Below are positions 16,404 to 26,139 of a stretch of DNA of 64,000 bases, in pieces. Every line of letters starts with the position of its first letter. Position 1 is the stretch's first letter. The stretch is from positions 1 through 64,000 of the forward strand of contig NZ_JARGNB010000011.1 of the NCBI RefSeq assembly GCF_030167915.1. Reading direction: 5' to 3'. The translations under genes were made by a program, and so were the position numbers. Below the pieces are notes generated by a model that did no database searches, was not told where the DNA came from, and saw nothing but the letters and a program-made list of their open reading frames with translations. This DNA is from Aquabacterium humicola (lineage in GTDB: Bacteria; Pseudomonadota; Gammaproteobacteria; Burkholderiales; Burkholderiaceae_C).

Positions 16404-16922
16404 ATGATCGACTTCGGTTTCGACAAGCTCGCCCTGATCGGCGCCGTGGCGCTGATCGTCATCGGCCCCGAGAAGCTGCCGCGGGTCGCGCGCACCGTCG
16501 GCACCCTGCTCGGCAAGGCACGGCGCTACGTGGCCGACGTCAAGGCGGAGGTGAACCGCTCGATCGAGCTCGAGGAACTGCAGAAGATGAAGTCGCAGTT
16601 CGAGTCGGCGGCGCGGGATGTCGAGGCCAGCGTGCACCAGGAGATGAACGCGGCCAGCGCGGCCTTCAACGACGCCACGCGCGAGTTGCAGACCGGCATC
16701 GACGGCGCCGATGGCCTGCCTTACAACGGTGATCACGCCGGCGATGCCTTCGCCGCGCCGCTGGCCACCCCGGTGCCGCAGTACAAGCGGCCGAACAAGA
16801 AGTGGCGCCTCAAGCGCAGCGCGGTACCGGCCTGGTACAAGCAGCGCAGCGGTGTGCGCACGCGGGCGCAGTCGGGCGCCGCGCGCGTCGCGCGCTTCCG
16901 CCCGCCGGCCTTGAAGAAATAG
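16404..16922 (+). CDS. tatB: Sec-independent translocase subunit TatB
   Basis: 172-aa TatB. N-terminus [21 protein letters not shown] then [13 protein letters not shown], the TatB signature, followed by a long charged helix that binds TatC and the twin-arginine signal. The basic, Pro-containing C-terminal tail is typical of beta-proteobacterial TatB. It abuts tatC directly. Confidence 0.95.
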   Translation: MIDFGFDKLALIGAVALIVIGPEKLPRVARTVGTLLGKARRYVADVKAEVNRSIELEELQKMKSQFESAARDVEASVHQEMNAASAAFNDATRELQTGIDGADGLPYNGDHAGDAFAAPLATPVPQYKRPNKKWRLKRSAVPAWYKQRSGVRTRAQSGAARVARFRPPALKK

Positions 16923-17705
16923 ATGAACACCGCGCCCAAAGACGAGCTCGAAGGCACCGAGCAGCCCTTCGTCTCGCACCTCGTCGAGCTGCGCGACCGC
17001 CTGGTGAAGGCGCTGATCGCGATCGGCGTCTGCTTCGGCGTGCTGATGTTCTTTCCGGGGCCCGGCGCGCTGTACGACGTGCTGGCGGCCCCGCTGGTCG
17101 CCCACCTGCCGAAGGGCGCCACGCTGATCGCGACCAACGTGATCTCCCCGATCCTGGTGCCGCTGAAGATCACGCTGATGGCGGCCCTGCTGGTGGCGCT
17201 GCCGGTGGTGCTGTACCAGGTCTGGGCCTTCGTGGCGCCGGGCCTGTATTCGCACGAGAAGCGCATGGTGCTGCCGCTGGTGATCAGCAGCACGATCCTG
17301 TTCCTGATCGGCGTGGGCTTCTGCTACTTCATCGTCCTGCCCGGGATGTCGGCGTTCATCCAGTCCTTCGCGCCGTCCAGCATCACGGCGGCCCCGGACA
17401 TCGAGCAGTACTTCGGCTTCGTGCTGACGCTGTTCCTGGTCTTCGGCATCGCGTTCGAAGTGCCCATCGCGGTGATCGTGCTGGTGCGCATCGGCGTCGT
17501 GACGATCGATCAGCTGAAGAAGGTGCGCGGCTACTTCATCGTCGGCGCGTTCATCGTGTCGGCGATCGTCACGCCGCCGGACGTCATCTCGCAGCTGGCG
17601 CTGGCGGTGCCGATGTGCCTGCTCTACGAGCTGGGCATCTGGTCCGCACGACTCTTCGTGCGCCACACGCAGGCGCCGGTCGAGCCGGACGAGAAGCAGG
17701 CCTGA
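16923..17705 (+). CDS. tatC: Sec-independent translocase subunit TatC
   Basis: 260-aa polytopic membrane protein with six predicted helices. Family marks are SHLVELRDRLVKAL at the N-terminus, which binds the RR motif, YQVWAFVAPGLYSHEKR and FGIAFEVPIAVIVLVRIG. It completes the twin-arginine translocase. Its last codons and stop lie inside the first unit of a tandem repeat array. Likely clients here are the Rieske protein and perhaps EpsI. Confidence 0.96.
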   Translation: MNTAPKDELEGTEQPFVSHLVELRDRLVKALIAIGVCFGVLMFFPGPGALYDVLAAPLVAHLPKGATLIATNVISPILVPLKITLMAALLVALPVVLYQVWAFVAPGLYSHEKRMVLPLVISSTILFLIGVGFCYFIVLPGMSAFIQSFAPSSITAAPDIEQYFGFVLTLFLVFGIAFEVPIAVIVLVRIGVVTIDQLKKVRGYFIVGAFIVSAIVTPPDVISQLALAVPMCLLYELGIWSARLFVRHTQAPVEPDEKQA

Positions 17706-17951
17706 GGCGAAGCCTCAGGCCGTCGCCGAAGGCGACCGTTGCGCGGCAGCGCAACGAAAGGCGGACGCGCGAAGCGCAAAAGCAGGCCTGAGGCGAAGCC
17801 TCAGGCCGTCGCCGAAGGCGACCGTTGCGCGGCAGCGCAACGAAAGGCGGACGCGCGAAGCGCAATAGCAGGCCTGAGGCGAAGCCTCAGGCCGTCGCCG
17901 AAGGCGACCGTTGCGCGCCAGTGCAACGAAAGGCGGACGCGCGAAGCGCAG
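17694..17951 (+). repeat. 86-bp tandem repeat, three copies, built from stable mini-hairpins
   Basis: Three units with an exact 86-bp period (17694, 17780, 17866) and few substitutions; AAGCAGG recurs once more at 17952. Each unit has four consecutive inverted repeats: CCTGAGGC-gaa-GCCTCAGG, GTCGCC-gaa-GGCGAC, GTTGCGC-ggca-GCGCAAC and GCGC-gaa-GCGC. Three of the four have GAA loops. The third unit has substitutions in the GGCA-loop stem. The array fills the gap between convergent tatC and the degQ-like gene, where it could end transcripts from both sides. The stop codon of tatC is contained in unit 1. Confidence 0.95.
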
Positions 17952-17978
17952 AAGCAGGATTGACGGGCGCCGCGCCGG

Positions 17979-19139
17979 TCAGCGCCGCGGCTGCGACTGC
18001 TTCGGCCGTTGGCCCACCGTCAGCGTGACCTGCAGCGACTGGCTGCCGCGCTGCAGCGCGATGGCCGCCTCGCTGCCGGGCTTCAGCGCCGCGACGCGGT
18101 GCAGCAGTTGCGCGGTGTTGGCCACCGGCTGGCCGCCGACGGCGATCACCACGTCGCCCGGGCGCACCCCGCCCTTGCTGGCCGGGCCGTCCTGCAGCAC
18201 GCCGGTGATCAGCGCGCCTTCGCGGATCGGCAGCTTGAAGTTCTCGGCGAATTCCGGCGTCAGGTCGCGCGGTTCGACGCCGATCCAGCCGCGCGTGACC
18301 TGGCCGTCGCGCAGCAGTCCTTCCATCACCTGCTGCGCGACGTCCACCGGAATCGCGAAGCCGATGCCCATGCTGCCGCCCGAGCGCGAGAAGATGGCGG
18401 TGTTGATGCCGACGAGGTGGCCGCGCACGTCGACCAGCGCGCCGCCCGAGTTGCCCGGGTTGATCGCCGCATCGGTCTGCACGAAGCTCTCGAAGGTCGA
18501 CAGCCCCAGCCCCTGGCGGCCGAGCGCACTGACGATGCCCGAGGTCACCGTCTGGCCGACGTTGAAGGGGTTGCCGATCGCCAGCACGACGTCGCCGACC
18601 TGCAGCGCGTCGAGCCGGCCCAGCGTGATCGCCGGCAGCTTGTCCAGCGCCACCCGCAGCACCGCGAGGTCGGTCTCGGGATCGGTGCCGACGATCTCGG
18701 CGCGCGCCTCGCGGCCGTCCGACAGGCGCACCTCGATGTCGGTGGCGCCTTCGATGACGTGGTTGTTGGTCAGCAGGATGCCTTCGGGCGAGACGATGAC
18801 GCCGGAGCCGAAGCCGACCTGCTCGGGCACGCGGTCGCCGAAGAAGAAGCGGAAGCTCGGGTCCTGCGCATGCGGGTTGCGGCGTCCCGGCTTGCTGGCG
18901 ACGACGCTGACCACCGCCGGCGCGGCGGCGCGCGCGGCGCCGGCATAGCCGCTGAAGTTCTCCGTTCCCGGCACCACCGGCGCGGCAGCGGGGGAGGCGG
19001 TGCGCAGCGACACGACGCCCGGCAGCGGCCGCGTGCCATCGTTGCGCAGCAGCCATTGCGGCTTCAGCGTGACGACGACGAACAGCACCGCCAGCGCCAC
19101 GGTCACGGCCTGCGTGAAAATCAACCAGAGTCTGCGCAT
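17979..19139 (-). CDS. degQ: DegQ/HtrA-family periplasmic serine protease
   Basis: 386-aa trypsin-like S1C protease with one PDZ domain. An N-terminal signal anchor (FTQAVTVALAVLFVVVTL) is followed by a catalytic domain with His127 (LLTNNHVIEG), Asp157 (ETDLAVLR) and Ser231 (NPGNSGGALV). A single C-terminal PDZ (about 285-380) makes it DegS/DegQ-short-like. Members remove misfolded periplasmic proteins or act in envelope stress signalling. It is divergent from the Nif3 gene and converges on the repeat array behind tatC. Confidence 0.92.
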   Translation of the reverse strand: MRRLWLIFTQAVTVALAVLFVVVTLKPQWLLRNDGTRPLPGVVSLRTASPAAAPVVPGTENFSGYAGAARAAAPAVVSVVASKPGRRNPHAQDPSFRFFFGDRVPEQVGFGSGVIVSPEGILLTNNHVIEGATDIEVRLSDGREARAEIVGTDPETDLAVLRVALDKLPAITLGRLDALQVGDVVLAIGNPFNVGQTVTSGIVSALGRQGLGLSTFESFVQTDAAINPGNSGGALVDVRGHLVGINTAIFSRSGGSMGIGFAIPVDVAQQVMEGLLRDGQVTRGWIGVEPRDLTPEFAENFKLPIREGALITGVLQDGPASKGGVRPGDVVIAVGGQPVANTAQLLHRVAALKPGSEAAIALQRGSQSLQVTLTVGQRPKQSQPRR

Positions 19140-19181
19140 CGGCGGGGGCTCGAACGACGAGAAAGGGTGAAGGCTAAGCCG

Positions 19182-19931
19182 ATGGTTCAACGTGAGGAAC
19201 TCGAGCGCCACCTCGCTGCGCTGCTGGCGGTCGACCGCTTCCGGGATTATGGGCCGAACGGGCTGCAGGTCGAGGGTCGCGCCGAGGTGCGCACGCTGGT
19301 CTCCGGCGTCACCGCGAGCCGTGCCTTGATCGACGCGGCGATCGCGCGCGGCGCCGACGCGATCCTGGTGCACCACGGCCTGTTCTGGCGCGGCCAGGAC
19401 GGCCGGCTCGTCGGCTGGCTGCGCGAGCGCGTCGCGCTGCTGATGGCGCACGGCATCAACCTCTTCGCCTACCACCTGCCGCTCGATGCCCATGCCGAGC
19501 TCGGCAACAACGCGCAGCTCGGTCTGCAGCTGGGCCTGGTCGCCGACGCGCGCTTCGGCGAGCAGGACCTGGGCTTCATCGGCGAGGCCGCCGGCGTGGC
19601 CGATGCGCAGGCCCTGGCGCGGCTGGTCGGCCAGCGCCTGGGCCGCACGCCGACGCTGCTGCCCGGCGATGGCCGTGCGCTGCGCCGTATCGCGTGGTGC
19701 ACCGGCGGCGCGCAGGGCTACTTCGAAGGCGCGATCGCCGCCGGCGCCGACGCCTACCTGACCGGCGAGATCAGCGAGCCGCAGGCGCACATCGCGCGCG
19801 AGACGGGTGTCGCCTTCCTGGCCTGCGGCCACCACGCGACCGAACGCTACGGGGCGCCGGCCCTGGCCGCGCATGTCGCGGCGCAGTTCGGGCTCGAGCA
19901 CCAGTTCATCGAGATCGACAACCCGGCATGA
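19182..19931 (+). CDS. Nif3-like dinuclear metal-centre protein
   Basis: 249-aa Nif3/YbgI-family protein. Metal ligands expected for the family are present: LVHHGLFWRG, AYHLPLDAHAELGNN and ACGHHATERYG. The N-terminal RDYGPNGLQVEG is also diagnostic. Suggested roles include metal storage and GTP cyclohydrolase-like chemistry, but none is settled. Its stop overlaps the pdxA start as ATGA. Confidence 0.92.
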   Translation: MVQREELERHLAALLAVDRFRDYGPNGLQVEGRAEVRTLVSGVTASRALIDAAIARGADAILVHHGLFWRGQDGRLVGWLRERVALLMAHGINLFAYHLPLDAHAELGNNAQLGLQLGLVADARFGEQDLGFIGEAAGVADAQALARLVGQRLGRTPTLLPGDGRALRRIAWCTGGAQGYFEGAIAAGADAYLTGEISEPQAHIARETGVAFLACGHHATERYGAPALAAHVAAQFGLEHQFIEIDNPA

Positions 19932-20947
19932 CCGCAGGACCCGCAGCTTTGCTGGCGATCAGCATGGGCGATGCCGCCGGCATCGGCCCGGAGATCATCG
20001 TGCGCGCGCTCGCCGGCGGCGACGCGGGCCGCTGCGTCGTGATCGGCGACGTCGGCGTGATGCGGCGCGCGGTGCGCCAGTGCGGGCTGCTGCTCCCGGT
20101 GGCGCGACTGGACGAGCCGACCGATCCCACCCCACCCGATTGCGTGCCGGTCTGGCAGCCGCCCGGGCTGCCCGACGGCCTGGCCGATGCCCCGATGGGC
20201 GTGGTGCATGCCGCGGCGGGGCGCGCCGCGGCGACCTGCATCGAAGCGGCGGCGGCGCTGGCGCTCGACGGCCGCGCCGCGGCGATCGTGACCGCGCCGA
20301 TCCACAAGGAAGCGCTCGCCGCGGCCGGCGTGCCGTACCCGGGCCACACCGAGATGCTGCAGGCGCTGGCCGGCGGCCCGCCGGTGCGCATGATGCTGGC
20401 CAATCCGCAACTGCGCGTCGTGCTGGTGACGATTCACGTGGCGCTGCGCCGTGCGCTCGAGCTGCTCGATTTCGATGCCGTGCTGTCGACCCTGCGCATC
20501 ACGCACGCCGCGGCGCGCGCGTGGGGCCTCGCGCGGCCGCGCATCGCGGTCGCCGGCCTCAATCCGCATGCGGGCGAGGGCGGTCTCTTCGGCGACGAGG
20601 AGCAGCGTTTCATCGCCCCGGCAGTCGCCGCCGCCGCCGCCGAGGGCATCGATGCACGCGGTCCGTTCGCGCCGGACACGGTGTTCATGCGCGCGCGCCA
20701 TGCGCCGCCGGACCATCCGGGCGAGTTCGACGTGGTGGTCGCGATGACGCACGACCACGGGCTGATCCCGGTGAAGTACCTCGGCGTCGAGGACGGCGTC
20801 AACGTGACGCTGGGCCTGCCCTTCGTGCGCACCAGCCCGGACCACGGCACCGCGTTCGACATCGCCGGCCGCGGCGTGGCGGACGCCGGCAGCCTGCGGG
20901 CGGCGATCGGCATGGCGCGTGCACTGTGCGGCGCAGCCGCACGCTGA
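19928..20947 (+). CDS. pdxA: PdxA-family 4-hydroxythreonine-4-phosphate dehydrogenase
   Basis: 339-aa NAD-dependent, metal-dependent dehydrogenase. Motifs: MGDAAGIGPEI at the start, TAPIHKEAL and GHTEML for substrate/metal, MTHDHGLIPVKYLG, and NVTLGLPFVRTSPDHGTAFDIAG at the end. In vitamin B6 synthesis PdxA oxidises 4-phosphohydroxy-L-threonine. The HDHG-IPVK segment departs from the usual HDQGLPVLKY of classical PdxA, leaving open a relationship to the PdxA2 (4-phospho-D-threonate) group. Coupled to the Nif3 gene rather than to surA/rsmA. Confidence 0.85.
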   Translation: MTAGPAALLAISMGDAAGIGPEIIVRALAGGDAGRCVVIGDVGVMRRAVRQCGLLLPVARLDEPTDPTPPDCVPVWQPPGLPDGLADAPMGVVHAAAGRAAATCIEAAAALALDGRAAAIVTAPIHKEALAAAGVPYPGHTEMLQALAGGPPVRMMLANPQLRVVLVTIHVALRRALELLDFDAVLSTLRITHAAARAWGLARPRIAVAGLNPHAGEGGLFGDEEQRFIAPAVAAAAAEGIDARGPFAPDTVFMRARHAPPDHPGEFDVVVAMTHDHGLIPVKYLGVEDGVNVTLGLPFVRTSPDHGTAFDIAGRGVADAGSLRAAIGMARALCGAAAR

Positions 20948-23320
20948 TCAGTTCGGCTTCAGCTTGGCCAGCTGGCGGCGCGCGCGGGCGGTGGCGCGTT
21001 CGAGCAGGTAGGCACTTTCGAAGGCCCGCATGCGGCCGGTTTCGCACATGCGGCTGAGCATGCGGTAGGTCATCGACACGGTCTTGCGCTGCTTCGCGCC
21101 GTGCGAGAAGACGAAGAAGGTGCGCGCCGCGCTGACATGCTGCAGCTTCACCTTCTGCCAGCTGCCTTCGATGTGCATCTGGTACGCAAAGCCGATCTGC
21201 ACGTTGTCGGCCAGCGACTTGCCCCGGGTGGGCTCGATGCTGTCCGGCGCCGGCAGGCCGTCGATGTCGAGATCGACCGCGGTGATCTCCGGCTCCGCGC
21301 CGAGGTCGATGTCGACCGCGCCGTTCCAGTCGACCGCCGTTTCGTCGACGAGGCCCACCGCCTGCGCTTCAGCGGCGGAGAAGTCGGACTTCGACACCAC
21401 GTCGACGAGCACCGGCAGCGCCGCGATGTTGACCGCCGGCAGGTCGGCTGTCCTCGGCAGCGGCGTGGCCAACGCGCCGTCGACCTGCTTGGCCAGCAGG
21501 TTGTGCTCGAGCGTCGACAGCGCAGCGCCCTTCAGGGACTCGGCATGGGCCGGCAGCAGCTGGGCGAAGAAGTCACGCCGCAGCTCCTCGGTGCAGCGCA
21601 CGCGGTCGAGGCCGGCGTTGAGGTCCTTCATCAGCTGCGGCAGCATGCGCAGGAAGGCCTGGCGCTGCGCCGGCACGCCCTTGGGCTGCACGCTCATCAC
21701 CAGCTCGCGGCCGACCTCGCGCATGCGCTTGGCCAGCGCGCTGTCGGCGCCGTCGCTCTGCTCGGCCTGCGCGATCACCCGGCTCCAGGTGCGGCCCAGG
21801 AACTCGCGCAGGAAATCCGGCACGGGCAGCGGCTGCAGCGCGCCGTCGAGCTGCTGGGCGAAGCGCTGCTGCACGCGCAGCTCGTCTTCCTTCTTCGCCA
21901 GCAGCTCGTCGGCCGCGCCCTGCGCGTGGATCTCGGCCCTGGCCTGCTCGGCGATGAAGGCCTCGAGCTGGTTGAGCTTGTGCTCGTACAGCTCGATCTG
22001 GTCGAAGTCGCCTTCGACGACCTCCTGCACCAGCTCGCGCACCCGCACCAGCAGCGCGCGGCCGCTGTCGCCGTCGAAATCGTCGACCGCCGTGCCGAGC
22101 GACGCGATGCGGTTGATGAAGCGCCGCACCGGGTGCTTGCGCGACGAGAAGAAGCTGGGATCGCCGAGCGCCGCGCGCAGCACCGGCAGCTGCAGGCGGG
22201 CGATCTGGCGCGCCATCTGCGGCGGCACCTTCGGGTCCGACAGGATCTGGTCGAACAGGCTGCCGATGACGTCGATCACCATGTGATCGAGCGCGCCGGT
22301 GGCGGCCTGCCTCAGTTCCTCGCGGTGCGCGACGATCATGTTCGGCGCGACCAGCATGCCCAGGCCGGACTGGCCGGGCATGCCGCCGGCGCTGTCGTAG
22401 TGACCGTAGCTGCCGGCGCTGCCGGTGTCCGCGCCGGCGCTGAACGACAGGCGTCGCAGCAGCGACATCATCTCGCCGTCGACGCGGCCCATCGGCGTGC
22501 CGCGGCCGGCGACATAACCGCCGGTGCCGCTGCCGGTGCTCGGCCCGAAGCCGCTGCCCGGGCCGCCGCGCGGCGACAGCCGGCCCGACGCGGACAGCTC
22601 GTGCGTGCGGCTGTCGTGCAGATCGCCGTGCAGGCTGCCCGGCGCGGTGGCGCGGCCGCCGCCGCTGCCATCGTTCGGCGTCGGCCGCACCTGCAGGCCG
22701 ACCGGCTTGATGCCGGCCGCGCGCAGGTCGGCGACGATCTCCGCGTAGGTCTGCCGCATCAGGTTGGCGAGCGAGCGGCCGACCTCGGACCCCAGCACCT
22801 TGCGCGTCTCGGGCCGTTCGGCCACGGCCTCGACGGCGCGGATCATCGCCTGGCCGATCACCTCGGCGCGCAGCGGGTTGCGCTCGTGCTCGGCGCCGCC
22901 GAGCTTCAGCAACGTGCCCATGTAGGCATCGAGCTCGCGGATCTCCCATTCGCAGGCATGCGAGATCTCGAGCGCGAAGCGGTCGGCCGAGAGCTGGATC
23001 TCGATTTCATGGTCGGATACCAGGCTCAGTGCATCCCAGCTCGTCGGCGTCGGTCCGGCGTTCGGATCGAGCATGCCGGCTTCGCGCGCGACCCGCTGGT
23101 CCAGCGTCTCGTTGAAGGTCAGCGCGAAGATGGCCAGCTTGCGGTTGAGCTCGAACTGCGCGCCGAGCAGGCCGTCCCGATGAAACACATTGTTAGAAGA
23201 CAGCGCGGCGAGGCCGAGGCTGTCGACGGTGCGTTCTGCGGCGGAACGGGCGGCCATGCGCACCCGTTGGACGGCGCTTTCGAGGGCGGCAGGCAGTCGG
23301 GCGGGGGCGGTGAATGTCAT
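20948..23320 (-). CDS. DUF1631-family cytoplasmic protein
   Basis: About 790 aa. A large, mostly helical protein with no signal peptide or membrane segments. It has a disordered Gly/Ser/Thr segment near the middle (around nt 22450-22650), then long helices containing DFDQIELYEHKLNQLEAFI, and a beta-rich PilZ-like end (IGFAYQMHIEGSWQKVKLQHVSAARTFFVF, quoted in part). This corresponds to DUF1631, a family of unknown function in proteobacteria. The start is uncertain: ATGs at 23320 and 23368 and an upstream start at 23443 are in frame and none has a good ribosome site. It converges on pdxA. Confidence 0.75.
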   Translation of the reverse strand: MTFTAPARLPAALESAVQRVRMAARSAAERTVDSLGLAALSSNNVFHRDGLLGAQFELNRKLAIFALTFNETLDQRVAREAGMLDPNAGPTPTSWDALSLVSDHEIEIQLSADRFALEISHACEWEIRELDAYMGTLLKLGGAEHERNPLRAEVIGQAMIRAVEAVAERPETRKVLGSEVGRSLANLMRQTYAEIVADLRAAGIKPVGLQVRPTPNDGSGGGRATAPGSLHGDLHDSRTHELSASGRLSPRGGPGSGFGPSTGSGTGGYVAGRGTPMGRVDGEMMSLLRRLSFSAGADTGSAGSYGHYDSAGGMPGQSGLGMLVAPNMIVAHREELRQAATGALDHMVIDVIGSLFDQILSDPKVPPQMARQIARLQLPVLRAALGDPSFFSSRKHPVRRFINRIASLGTAVDDFDGDSGRALLVRVRELVQEVVEGDFDQIELYEHKLNQLEAFIAEQARAEIHAQGAADELLAKKEDELRVQQRFAQQLDGALQPLPVPDFLREFLGRTWSRVIAQAEQSDGADSALAKRMREVGRELVMSVQPKGVPAQRQAFLRMLPQLMKDLNAGLDRVRCTEELRRDFFAQLLPAHAESLKGAALSTLEHNLLAKQVDGALATPLPRTADLPAVNIAALPVLVDVVSKSDFSAAEAQAVGLVDETAVDWNGAVDIDLGAEPEITAVDLDIDGLPAPDSIEPTRGKSLADNVQIGFAYQMHIEGSWQKVKLQHVSAARTFFVFSHGAKQRKTVSMTYRMLSRMCETGRMRAFESAYLLERATARARRQLAKLKPN

Positions 23321-23474
23321 GAAGGCCGGCAGGCGCGGCGGCTGGCTCGCCGCCGTGGCGCCCGACATGGGCGCTGTCGTCAACGTCCCGAAGTATGCGG
23401 CCAAATATCGTGCCCGCGCCGCCCCGGGACTGCGGCGGCGCAAGCTCGGTGCACGCGGCGACGCCGCGCGAGGG

Positions 23475-23897
23475 TCAGCGCCGGTTCAGCGCGTCGCGGA
23501 TCTCGCGCAGCAGCACCACGTCCTCGGGCGGCGCGGCCGGTGCCGGCGGCGGCGCCTCGCGCTTGAGCCGGTTGATCTGCTTGACCATCAGGAAGATCAC
23601 GAAGGCCAGGATCACGAAGTTGATCGACACGGTGACGAAGTTGCCCCACGCGAACACGTTGCCGGCCTTCTGCGCCTCGGCCAGGGCCGCGCCGGGCGGC
23701 ACGGTGCCCGACAGCACGATGTACTTGTTCGAGAAGTCGATCTGGCCGCCGAGCAGCATGTTGACGATCGGCATGATCAGGTCCTTGACCACCGAGTCGA
23801 CGATCTTGCCGAACGCCGCGCCGATGATCACGCCGACCGCCAGGTCGACGACGTTGCCCTTCATCGCGAACTCTCTGAACTCGCTGGCGAAACCCAT
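23475..23897 (-). CDS. mscL: large-conductance mechanosensitive channel
   Basis: 140-aa MscL. The N-terminal helix and first membrane span read [20 protein letters not shown], followed by [17 protein letters not shown]; the second span is [19 protein letters not shown], with a charged C-terminal helix bundle. It opens under membrane tension during osmotic downshock. A strong AGGAGGG precedes the ATG at 23897. The periplasmic loop is of normal length. Confidence 0.96.
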   Translation of the reverse strand: MGFASEFREFAMKGNVVDLAVGVIIGAAFGKIVDSVVKDLIMPIVNMLLGGQIDFSNKYIVLSGTVPPGAALAEAQKAGNVFAWGNFVTVSINFVILAFVIFLMVKQINRLKREAPPPAPAAPPEDVVLLREIRDALNRR

Positions 23898-23990
23898 GCT
23901 GTGCCCTCCTGTTGCGGCCGGCCAGTATTGCCGACCCATGCCCCGCGTCAACCCGGCAACAGGCCGGGCGGGGCGTGCTGCGCGCTCCGC

Positions 23991-23996
23991 TAGAAT
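23991..23996 (+). promoter_or_regulatory. -10-like TAGAAT upstream of petA
   Basis: TAGAAT lies 48 bases before the petA ATG in the divergent mscL/petA gap. The same hexamer precedes tatA and the tRNA gene in this window. The -35 region is G+C-rich without a clear hexamer. Confidence 0.3.
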
Positions 23997-24044
23997 GCCG
24001 GGTTGCCCCCAAGTCAACACTTCCAGAAACACTCGAGGAATCCC

Positions 24045-24671
24045 ATGAGCGACAGCCCCGCCAGTGATAGCCCAGTGGAGGGCCCCGTGGATCAGAGCCG
24101 TCGCACCTGGGTGGCGATCACCTGCGGTGCAGGCGCCATCGGCGGCGTGGCCGCGGCGGTGCCCTTCGTCAGCACCTTCATGCCCTCCGAGCGCGCGAAG
24201 GCCGCCGGCGCCGCCGTCGAAGCCGACATCAGCGCGCTGAAGCCGGGCGAGAAGATGACCGTCGAGTGGCGCGGCAAGCCGGTGTGGATCATCCGCCGCA
24301 CGAAGGAACAGCTCGAGACGCTGAGGAAGACCGAGTCGCAGGTCGCCGACCCGAAGTCGCTGCGCAACCCGGCCGAACTGACGCCGGCCTACGCCCGCAA
24401 CGAGTACCGCTCGATCAAGCCGGAGTTCATGGTCGCCGTGGGCATCTGCTCGCACCTGGGCTGCTCGCCGGTCGACAAGCTGACGCCGGGTGCGCAGCCC
24501 TCGCTGCCGGACGACTGGCAAGGCGGCTTCCTGTGCCCCTGCCACGGCTCGACCTTCGACCTGGCCGGCCGCGTCTTCAAGAACAAGCCCGCGCCCGACA
24601 ACCTCGAGGTGCCGCCGCACAAGTACCTGTCGGACACGACGCTGCTGATCGGCGAAGACAACAAGGCCTGA
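24045..24671 (+). CDS. petA: ubiquinol-cytochrome c reductase Rieske iron-sulfur subunit
   Basis: 208-aa Rieske protein of the bc1 complex. A twin-arginine leader/anchor ([17 protein letters not shown]) makes it a Tat substrate. The [2Fe-2S] site is CSHLGC (Cys135, His137) plus CPCHGS (Cys164, His167); the other two cysteines (Cys140, Cys166) form the family disulfide. It takes an electron from ubiquinol at the Qo site and passes it to cytochrome c1. GAGGA precedes the ATG. First of petABC. Confidence 0.97.
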   Translation: MSDSPASDSPVEGPVDQSRRTWVAITCGAGAIGGVAAAVPFVSTFMPSERAKAAGAAVEADISALKPGEKMTVEWRGKPVWIIRRTKEQLETLRKTESQVADPKSLRNPAELTPAYARNEYRSIKPEFMVAVGICSHLGCSPVDKLTPGAQPSLPDDWQGGFLCPCHGSTFDLAGRVFKNKPAPDNLEVPPHKYLSDTTLLIGEDNKA

Positions 24672-24721
24672 TCCGCACTGCGCGCGGATCACGCAAAGCT
24701 CAAGAGCACTGAAGGGTCGAC

Positions 24722-26119
24722 ATGGCTGAATTCAAGGAAGCACCCGCCGGCGCACCGATCGGCGTGAAGCTCATGACCTGGGTGGACAACCGGTTCCCGG
24801 CCACCAAGATGTACAAGGAGCACATGTCGGAGTACTACGCTCCGAAGAACTTCAACACCTGGTACTTCTTCGGCTCGCTGGCGATGCTGGTCCTCGTGAT
24901 CCAGATCGTCACCGGCATCTTCCTCGTGATGCACTACAAGCCGGACGCGAACACCGCGTTCGCCTCGGTCGAGTACATCATGCGCGACGTGCCCTGGGGC
25001 TGGCTGGTGCGCTACCTGCACTCCACCGGCGCCAGCGCGTTCTTCATCGTCGTCTACCTGCACATGTTCCGCGGGCTGATGTACGGCTCGTACCGCAAGC
25101 CGCGCGAGCTGGTGTGGCTGTTCGGCTGCGCGATCTTCCTGTGCCTGATGGCCGAGGCCTTCTTCGGTTATCTGCTGCCGTGGGGCCAGATGTCCTACTG
25201 GGGCGCGCAGGTCATCGTGAACCTGTTCGCCGCGGTGCCCTTCGTCGGCCCGGACCTGGCGCTGCTGATCCGCGGCGACTACGTCGTCAGCGACGCGACG
25301 CTGAACCGCTTCTTCAGCTTCCACGTCATCGCGATCCCGCTGGTGCTGCTGGGCCTGGTGGTCGCGCACATCATCGCGCTGCACGAGGTCGGCTCGAACA
25401 ACCCGGACGGCATCGAGATCAAGGCCAAGAAGGACCCGAAGACCGGCATCCCGCTCGACGGCATCCCGTTCCATCCGTACTACACGGTGCACGACCTCTT
25501 CGGCGTCGGCGTGTTCCTGATGATCTTCTGCGCGATCGTCTTCTTCGGTCCGGAGCTCGGCGGCTACTTCCTCGAGTACAACAACTTCATCCCGGCCGAC
25601 CCGCTGAAGACGCCGCCGCACATCGCGCCGGTCTGGTACTTCACGCCGTTCTATTCGATGCTGCGCGCGACGACCGACCCGATGGTCAACGTGCTCGCCG
25701 TCGTCGTCGGCCTGGCCGGCGTCGTCTCGGCGCTGGCGCTGCCGGGGCGCGGCAAGATCATCGCGGTGGTCGGCGCGGTGATCGGCATCACCCTGCTGAA
25801 GTACTTCGACGCGAAGTTCTGGGGCGTGGTCGTGATGGGCGCCGCCGTGATCATCCTGTTCTTCCTGCCCTGGCTGGACCGCAGCCCGGTCAAGTCGATC
25901 CGCTATCGCCCGGGCTGGCACAAGGGGCTGTACGGTGTCTTCGTCGTGTTCTTCATCGTGCTGGGTTACCTCGGTATCCAGCCGCCGTCGGACGTCGGCA
26001 CGCTGATCGCGCAGGCCGGCACGCTGTTCTACTTCGCGTTCTTCCTGCTGATGCCGTGGTGGAGCACGATCGGCATGTTCAAGCCGGTGCCCGACCGCGT
26101 CACCTTCACCAAGCATTGA
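24722..26119 (+). CDS. petB: cytochrome b subunit of the bc1 complex
   Basis: 465-aa polytopic cytochrome b, somewhat longer than the usual 400-430 aa. Haem-ligand helices are seen in [20 protein letters not shown] and [17 protein letters not shown]. The Qo-site motif reads PVWY ([15 protein letters not shown]) instead of PEWY; I recall the same change in other beta- and gamma-proteobacteria. It is separated from petA by 50 bp and its stop overlaps a possible petC start. Confidence 0.97.
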   Translation: MAEFKEAPAGAPIGVKLMTWVDNRFPATKMYKEHMSEYYAPKNFNTWYFFGSLAMLVLVIQIVTGIFLVMHYKPDANTAFASVEYIMRDVPWGWLVRYLHSTGASAFFIVVYLHMFRGLMYGSYRKPRELVWLFGCAIFLCLMAEAFFGYLLPWGQMSYWGAQVIVNLFAAVPFVGPDLALLIRGDYVVSDATLNRFFSFHVIAIPLVLLGLVVAHIIALHEVGSNNPDGIEIKAKKDPKTGIPLDGIPFHPYYTVHDLFGVGVFLMIFCAIVFFGPELGGYFLEYNNFIPADPLKTPPHIAPVWYFTPFYSMLRATTDPMVNVLAVVVGLAGVVSALALPGRGKIIAVVGAVIGITLLKYFDAKFWGVVVMGAAVIILFFLPWLDRSPVKSIRYRPGWHKGLYGVFVVFFIVLGYLGIQPPSDVGTLIAQAGTLFYFAFFLLMPWWSTIGMFKPVPDRVTFTKH

Positions 26120-26139
26120 TGCAGGAGCGATCGATCATC

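Noticed and set aside
17694-17958. Possible CRISPR array after tatC
   Set aside because: The units are contiguous with no unique spacers, three copies only and no cas genes; it is a tandem repeat.
25624-25670. PVWY in place of the PEWY Qo-site motif of cytochrome b
   Set aside because: The rest of the subunit and complex is intact and I recall the same variant in other beta- and gamma-proteobacteria, so it is unlikely to be a defect.
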